Assembly: GCA_033060915.1 (NCBI GenBank)
Contig: CM065394.1
Coordinates: 15,649,501 to 15,713,500, forward strand
Length of the DNA stretch: 64,000 nucleotides
DNA from: Euryodendron excelsum
Lineage: Eukaryota; Streptophyta; Magnoliopsida; Ericales; Pentaphylacaceae
Direction of reading: 5' to 3'
Translations under genes and position numbers: made by a program
The notes under the pieces: generated by a model
The model's input: the letters and a program-made list of their open reading frames with translations, nothing else
What the model was told of the DNA's origin: nothing
The model's database searches: none
Part shown: in pieces, positions 58,601 to 64,000 of the stretch
Layout: every line of letters starts with the position of its first letter
Position numbering within the stretch: position 1 is the first letter of the stretch

Positions 58601-61142
58601 TTTTGAAGACAACTTTGAAAACAGTTTTTGGAAGATGCAAGACTATGATATGCACAATGCAATTTGGGGTCGTGAACATAGAAGGTTAAGGCTTCACCAC
58701 ATAATCAAGGGGGGTGGACCCACGTGGTCTTTGGTTAGACTAGAAGAAAGCCCCTGACACAGTGACTCTCCAATAGCCCAATCCTACACATGGACCGGGA
58801 ATCCCCTTGTTTCGAGCATGCAAAAAAAGGGCGGGAAAGAGATGGGGGATTAAAATAGAGAAAACCCAAGTGGGTTGGAGAGAGAAGAGAGACGGGGAAG
58901 TGCAGAAAATTAAAGAGAAAGCCTACCGTATGTCTTCTTTATTTTGCGCGCCGCGCTGTCTTCGGTCTTCGTCTTGATCTTCACCTTCAGTCTTCAAGAG
59001 TTGTCTTCAAGCTTTGGATGACAGCTCTTCAAGTCTTCGAAGGGTGGTTGAAGGCTAGTGTATGAGTGTATGGGGGAGTGTATGAGTGTATAGGAGGCTA
59101 GGGTTTGTGTGTAGTGGCTAGGGTTTGGGAAAACCTAGGGAGGCTAGGGTTTTGGAGGTGCTCGACTTCTGTGTATCGAAATATAGGATTTTTAGGTTAA
59201 GTTTCCAGACCCTTTTCACGTTGAATGAGGCTCTGTATTTATAGAGGGAAGACAAACCTGGCGCTATTGTAGTGGCGCCAGGCCAAATTTTACACTGGCG
59301 CCACTAGGAGTGGCGCCAGGCCATTTTTTTGCTTGGCGCCACTATTAGTGGTGCCAGCCATTTAGGAAACAATTAAGGTCGGCAAGCAACGTATCTTTGA
59401 CTAGATTTGGGCGCCTGTACTAGTGACTACCATGTAAACTTTAGCTTGGCTTCACTAGGAGTGACTCCGGAAAGTCCGGGAATGATTTGAAGGAGCCGGG
59501 AGTGACCCGGAAGGCCGGAAAGGAGCAGGAACACTTAAAATAGTGTTCTGAAGGTATTTGACTTGAAAAGTGAGGATAAGATGTGTCGGAAAGGTTGACC
59601 GAGCCTTTAGGGGCAAAACGGTCAACCGGACCGGAAAACTGCCGGGACAGACTCAGACTGTCTTGGAACAAGGCTTGGGATCTGGAAACATTATTTAGAA
59701 TGTTCTCAGAGGTTTCCAGTTTGATTCCCAGAGCCGGCGTGGTCGGAAAAGGAGACCGACCCACTAGGGGCAAAACAGTCATTTTGTACCGGGTTTGCCG
59801 GAACTGACTCGGAATGATCCGGAAAGGTAAAGGAAGGTCGATAACACTATAAAAAGTGTTCTCGGGACATTACCGGTTTGATACCCAGAGCTGGTGTGGT
59901 CGAAGAAGGAGACCGGCCCTCTAGGGGCAAAACGGTCATTTTGTACCGGGTTCGCCGGAACTGACTCGGAATGGTCCGGAAAGGTAAAGGAAGGTTGAGA
60001 ACACTATAAAAGGTATTCTCGGGACATTACCGGTTTGATACCCAGAGCCGGTGTGGTTCCCGGGGCGTTCGGATGCCTAGGGGCAAAATGGTTATCTTGA
60101 CCGGAAAGTCTCGGAAAAGGTCCTAAGGGTAGTTTGGTCCTTTTCCACCGAAGTGGGTTAACAGCCACTGGTGTTGACCTAGGTTTTGAGTGTTTCCGCC
60201 ACTCAAACGGTGTGAGTATTTTCGCTACTCGGACAGGGTTGATGATTTGTGAGTATTTCCGCTACTCGGATGGGGTTGATGATTTGTGAGTATTTCCGCT
60301 ACTCGGACGGTTCTGTGAGTATTTCCGCTACTCTAACGGTTCTATGAGTATTTCCGCTACTCTAACGATTCTGTGAGTATTTCTAACGGTTCTGTGAGTA
60401 TTTCCGCTACTCTAACGACTTTGTGAGTATTTCCGCTACTCTAACGGTTTTATGAGTAGTTTTGCTACTCGGACCGTCTCGAGGAATAAACTGTCTCGAG
60501 AGAGAGATTGAAAAGGGGTCTTATCGTCTCCGAAGAGACGTGCCTGGACTGGAACCGTCTCGTGGAATAAACTGTCTCGAGAGAGGGATTGGAAAGGGGT
60601 CTTACCGTCTCTGAAGAGACGTGCCTAGGTTTTGAGTGTTTCCGCCACTCTAACGGTGTGAATATTTCCGCTACTCTAACGGTTTGGTGAGTACTTCCGC
60701 TACTCTAACGGTTCTGTGAGTATTTCTGCTACTCTAACGATTTTATGAGTATTTCTGCTACTCTAACAGCTTTGTGAGTATTTCCGCTACTCTAACGGTT
60801 TTATGAGTAGTTTTGCTACTCGGACCGTCTCGAGGAATAAACTGTCTCGAGAGAGGGATTGGAAAGGGGTCTTATCGTCTCCGAAGAGACGTGCCTAGAC
60901 TGGAACCGTCTTGAGGAATAAACTGTCTCGAGAGAGGGATTGGAATTGGAATAAGAAAGGATAATGCCCCTAAGGGCATTTTGGTCATTTTGCCTCTATT
61001 TGGGCCTGACAGGCCCGCGAAGCGATGGAAAGACGGAATTTGGACTAGAGGATTGGTTTCGATTGGAATATGTCCATAATGACTTGAAAACAAGTCTGGA
61101 CGGAGTGTAGACTGCCGAGCGGTAAAAAATGGGGTGCTTACA
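55684..61142 (-). mobile_element. 5459-bp 3' LTR of a minus-oriented Tat/Ogre-like retrotransposon
   Basis: It reads on the minus strand from TGTAAGCACCCC (61142) to GGGCGCGACA (55684), colinear with the solo LTR at 42672-47843. It is the 3' LTR because a polypurine tract abuts 61143 and a non-LTR internal region follows at higher coordinates. It carries the tandem arrays (about 60185-60830), GGCGCC palindromes (about 59266-59356), a TATA box (59236-59243) and a long leader about 55.8-58.7 kb, in which C is scarce on the + strand. Confidence 0.9.
59236..59243 (-). promoter_or_regulatory. TATA box of the minus-oriented LTR
   Basis: On the minus strand TATAAATA in the same context as 44358. 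The LTR promoter would transcribe leftwards from about 59205. Confidence 0.7.
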
Positions 61143-61159
61143 GCTGCCCCTCTTTTTCT
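61143..61159 (-). other. Polypurine tract of the minus-oriented element
   Basis: On the minus strand AGAAAAAGAGGGGCAGC directly precedes the LTR's TGTAAGCACC. It is the plus-strand priming site and fixes this LTR as the 3' one. Confidence 0.85.
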
Positions 61160-62477
61160 GTCTTTGCTTGTCAAAGACAGAAAACGATAAAAGTAAGAGT
61201 CCCATGTTGACCGCAAGGCAGTCGGAGGGACGGACATTGAAAACCTTTCGACAACGGGGGTCGAAAACGGATAACGGGCCAAAAAGGCCTTCGAAAACGA
61301 GTTTTGGCGGGAAAAAGGGCAAAACTGCCCAGAATTTATAACTGGCGCCACTAGTAGTGGCGCCTTTGGTAGAAATGAACTGGCGCCTCTGTTAGTGACG
61401 CTAGGTTTGAAGTTAAAATCAGAAAATTTCTGGTTCGAACACCCACGGGATTTGAAGAGTTTTTTGCAAATTTGTGAGGCATTGCGAGGAATCCGTCTTG
61501 GACATTGAAGGAGCACTCCTTAGGGACCACGGGTGATTGCCGGAGGGAGTCCACGTCGCCGGAAAAGTCGCCGGAAGTGAAGATTTCGCCGGAGAACTTC
61601 CAAAAGGTGAGTTTTCAAATTTTGTTGATTTTGATGTGTAGAACTTCGTTTGAATCATGTGAATAGTGGAAATTAATGCTTTGATATGTTTTGAACACTT
61701 TGGTGATGTTGTTTTTGCAATTTGATGGTTGTTTGATTGAATTTGAGTGATTATATGTAAATGTGTGAAGGGGGTTTTCTGCAGGAATAGGAAATTTGTT
61801 CCTATAAGCATGGGTATTAGGTTTTCTGGCTATGTTTTTGTGTAATGTGTCTTAGAAAAATGTGTTTGACAACCGTATGAAGTTTCGTGATTTTTTGAAA
61901 ACTCGGTGAATTTTTGATTTTTTGAAAAATAGAAAAATATTTAGAAAATTAGGAAAAATTAGAAAATTCAAGAAATTGACGAAATTTTTGAAGTTTGAAA
62001 TTTGGAAAAATGTAGGAATATTTTGAAAACATTTGAGGTGATTTTGAAAAATTTTGGAAGCCTTTTGAAAACCATTGATTTATTTGAAAAATAAAACATG
62101 TGTTTTGAAAATTTTGAAAGTGTGCACGGGTGCCATTGTCATGTGATTGTGGCATTGGAAGGTGCATATTTCGTGTTTTGGTGTTGATGTCATGGGTGTT
62201 GTAGGGGCCATTTTTAAACAGGACTCTGCCGAAATTTTTAGAAATTATTGAAAGAGTTGGTTAAAGTTTTTAGAAAAAATTTTTTTGAAGGGAAAAGGCA
62301 GAGAACCCTTGAGACGTGATTTGGAGTTGGAAAATCAAGATGTGTGAAGATTTTGTTTTTGATTTGTTATTGCGAAATCCTTTATTTGTTTTGTGTTATT
62401 TGTTTGTTTTATTTTATTGTTATTTAAACTGCATGGATGGTATATTTACATCACTTACCTTGGCTTACCCTTTTCAG
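61160..62477 (+). promoter_or_regulatory. Probable promoter, noncoding exon and 5' intron of the antisense PMD gene
   Basis: TTTATAAC at about 61335 and a perfect GGCGCC palindrome (61343-61363) lie upstream. A stretch to 61606 without an ATG ends in CAAAAG|GTGAGTTT, a near-consensus splice donor. At 62465-62477 TACCCTTTTCAG is a good acceptor, one base before the ATG. An 871-bp intron (61607-62477) in the 5' leader is therefore likely. It is inferred from splice-site quality only. Confidence 0.5.
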
Positions 62478-62478
62478 G

Positions 62479-64000
62479 ATGGCAGACGCAGGTGATGACG
62501 GTTCCGAGAAGAGACGCCATTTGGGGAAGGCGGCCCGGACCGATTCTGCTGGCGGTTCTAGTCGATCCAGAGGTAGTCGACGATCCACCGGACGATCCTC
62601 ATCCAGCCAGAGCGGGCAGGGGAGTAGACTACCTGTCGACCCTTTTCCTCCGGTTGAGCAGGCTTTTGCTGAGGAGGTTGATGCCGAGGAGGAGGTACCG
62701 GGCCTTGGGGACCAGGTGACCGGCTATGGGAGAGCTTCTTCCAGGCATAGGCAGACAGACGCCGACTTGGGAGATTTGCAGATACCAGATGTCCCACCTC
62801 TCGGGGATCTGGCCTATCACCCTAGTGTATATTCCAGACAGCATTTGCCACCTCCGCGGGTACATACAGTTTTTCGAGGGGCTGTTCATCAGGTTTTTGT
62901 GACCATGCAGCAGGCTGCCCCATCATATCGCGCCTTCTTGGTAGAAATTGGGTTTGGCGCCTTTATGGGATTACAGGCTAACCGCCTGAACCGGCATTTG
63001 GTACTGACATTGGTTGAGCGGTGGTTCGGGGAGACTGGGACCTTCCATTTTGTCGGCTTCGAGTTAGGCCCTACTCCTTTAGATTGGGCGATTATTACAG
63101 GACTCTCCTTTGTCGGCCGACGGATCACCCTACACCCAGTCAGCAGGGACGAGGCTTGTTTGCTGTTAGACTTGCCTCAGCCTAAGCGTTTTGCCTTCCT
63201 AGTCTCTTGGATTAGTCAGGGTGAGCGCACTTTTGCTACTGAGCCATCGCCTGCCAGGCGAGACGTCATGAGACGGCGACTTGTGTTGTACATCATCTTT
63301 AGCTGCTTCTGCAACAACAACAAGTCACTCGTGCCGTGTCGTTTGGTGAGTATAGTAGCCGATCTGGGAGCTTTGTCTGAGTTGGACTGGGGGTCCTTTT
63401 CTTTTGGCTGCTTTCTTCGATCGATGCGGGTTCGGACTTCTTCTCGTTGGGGCAGCATGACTAGCTTTTGGCCCTTCCTTGTCTGGTGGAGTTACGAGTA
63501 CCTGCCAGTGCGTCGCCCTGTAGTCGTTGAGGATGATCTCTATCCTCGTGCTTTGAGGTGGGCTCGTGATCGGGTAGCCCAGCGATCGGAGATTACTGAC
63601 TTCGTGACGCTCCGGGCTAACCTGGAGTTGATTGAGGCGAGGGACGTGACCTGGCGGCCCTTCATTGGATCAGTCCATTACGAGACAGTCCGGTACCTGG
63701 TCCCGTTGTCCTTATCGAGAGCTGCTTTTCTCAGTGATGACACTTGGGAGTCCTATCTTGGAGAGCGGCATTGGCGGCAGTTTCACGAGGAGTTCCGATC
63801 AGCAGGAGCTCCACCAGAGTATATGTTTGGAGCCCTGGTGGCGGGAGTGCCTATCCCTTATCAGGAGCGTCAGCCGGGTGCCAAGTTCTTGCTTCCTCCA
63901 GATACGGATTACGTTACGCACTTTGGAGCCCATTCGGTTGGTGCTTTCACCCGGTTTGAGGTAGTAGTCGGCGGGTACGCTGTTGGCCAGGAGGTGGTTG
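62479..64000 (+). CDS. Plant mobile domain (PMD) protein, antisense ORF inside a Tat-like retrotransposon (partial)
   Basis: The ATG at 62479 opens a frame of 507 codons with no stop to the window edge. The N-terminal ~75 residues are basic and serine-rich (SSRSRGSRRSTGRSSSSQSG, likely disordered). From about residue 140 a PMD fold follows: GFGAFMGLQANRLNRHL, LVERWFGETGTFHF, GPTPLDWAIITGLSFVGR. This matches the PMD signature LVERW..ET.TFH....T.TL.D...I.GL. The domain continues to at least SVHYETVRYLVPLSLSRAAF. PMD proteins of the MAIN/MAIL1 type are linked to silencing and genome stability in Arabidopsis, and PMD ORFs are known as extra genes of plant retrotransposons. It runs against the element's direction, between the 3' LTR and pol. 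It is GC-richer than the surrounding DNA and undamaged. A host PMD gene flanked by an LTR is the alternative. Confidence 0.85.
   Translation, partial: MADAGDDGSEKRRHLGKAARTDSAGGSSRSRGSRRSTGRSSSSQSGQGSRLPVDPFPPVEQAFAEEVDAEEEVPGLGDQVTGYGRASSRHRQTDADLGDLQIPDVPPLGDLAYHPSVYSRQHLPPPRVHTVFRGAVHQVFVTMQQAAPSYRAFLVEIGFGAFMGLQANRLNRHLVLTLVERWFGETGTFHFVGFELGPTPLDWAIITGLSFVGRRITLHPVSRDEACLLLDLPQPKRFAFLVSWISQGERTFATEPSPARRDVMRRRLVLYIIFSCFCNNNKSLVPCRLVSIVADLGALSELDWGSFSFGCFLRSMRVRTSSRWGSMTSFWPFLVWWSYEYLPVRRPVVVEDDLYPRALRWARDRVAQRSEITDFVTLRANLELIEARDVTWRPFIGSVHYETVRYLVPLSLSRAAFLSDDTWESYLGERHWRQFHEEFRSAGAPPEYMFGALVAGVPIPYQERQPGAKFLLPPDTDYVTHFGAHSVGAFTRFEVVVGGYAVGQEVV

Noticed and set aside
62479..64000. Reading the PMD frame as an ordinary host gene
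   Set aside because: The polypurine tract and LTR end abut directly at 61142/61143, and the leader shares the LTR palindrome, so membership in the element is the simpler reading. A host gene is not fully excluded because the element's pol is outside the window.

Overview
This 64 kb window is plant nuclear DNA, most likely from a eudicot with a repeat-rich genome. It is AT-rich, its genes contain introns, and it carries LRK10-like receptor kinases of the leaf-rust-10 (LRK10L) family together with nested LTR retrotransposons and MITEs. The species cannot be named from the sequence. No tRNA, rRNA, CRISPR array or bacterial-type gene was seen.

Receptor-kinase cluster, part 1 (about 5.4-20.4 kb). 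There are three ectodomain exons (GUB_WAK_bind plus WAK_assoc type) on the + strand: 5489-6266 (LRK10L-2-like, open, but with no kinase nearby), 12145-12952 (open) and 16975-17730 (decayed). They are followed by one intact transmembrane plus kinase module at 18931-20342. All three ectodomain exons end in phase 1 at a GT donor, and the first kinase-side exon starts in the matching phase. Joining 12145-12952 to the kinase module gives one 680-residue receptor kinase. The decayed exon lies between them and looks like an alternative first exon.

Spacer and nested retrotransposons (20.4-42.6 kb). A block of about 2 kb after the kinase gene (about 20.83-22.8 kb) is repeated at about 40.75-42.56 kb. 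Between the copies sits a degenerate + strand Ty1/copia element (25218-39983, TSD GTTGT). Three later insertions interrupt it: a nearly intact minus-strand copia element (25635-31116, TSD GAATT) in codon 3 of its gag, a 1.27 kb solo LTR (33696-34963) at the reverse transcriptase, and a 3.5 kb minus-oriented LTR of a giant-LTR family (35811-39279) in RNase H.

Receptor-kinase cluster, part 2 (42.6-51.2 kb). A second LRK10L-2-type gene (42636-50524) is a pseudogene. A 5172-bp solo LTR with perfect 5-bp TSDs sits inside its signal-peptide codons, and there are nonsense codons in the ectodomain and in the kinase glycine loop. Its ectodomain is a close duplicate of the orphan exon at 5489.

Giant-LTR region (52.6-64 kb). 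A 5'-truncated view of another giant LTR (52589-55683) is interrupted by a minus-oriented element. That element's 3' LTR is 5459 bp (55684-61142), and a polypurine tract abuts it at 61143-61159. Inside the element and antisense to it, a + strand ORF of at least 507 codons (from 62479, running off the window) encodes a plant mobile domain (PMD) protein. It appears to have its own spliced 5' leader. The layout fits the Tat/Ogre-like branch of Ty3/gypsy elements, but no reverse transcriptase is in view, so that assignment is an inference.
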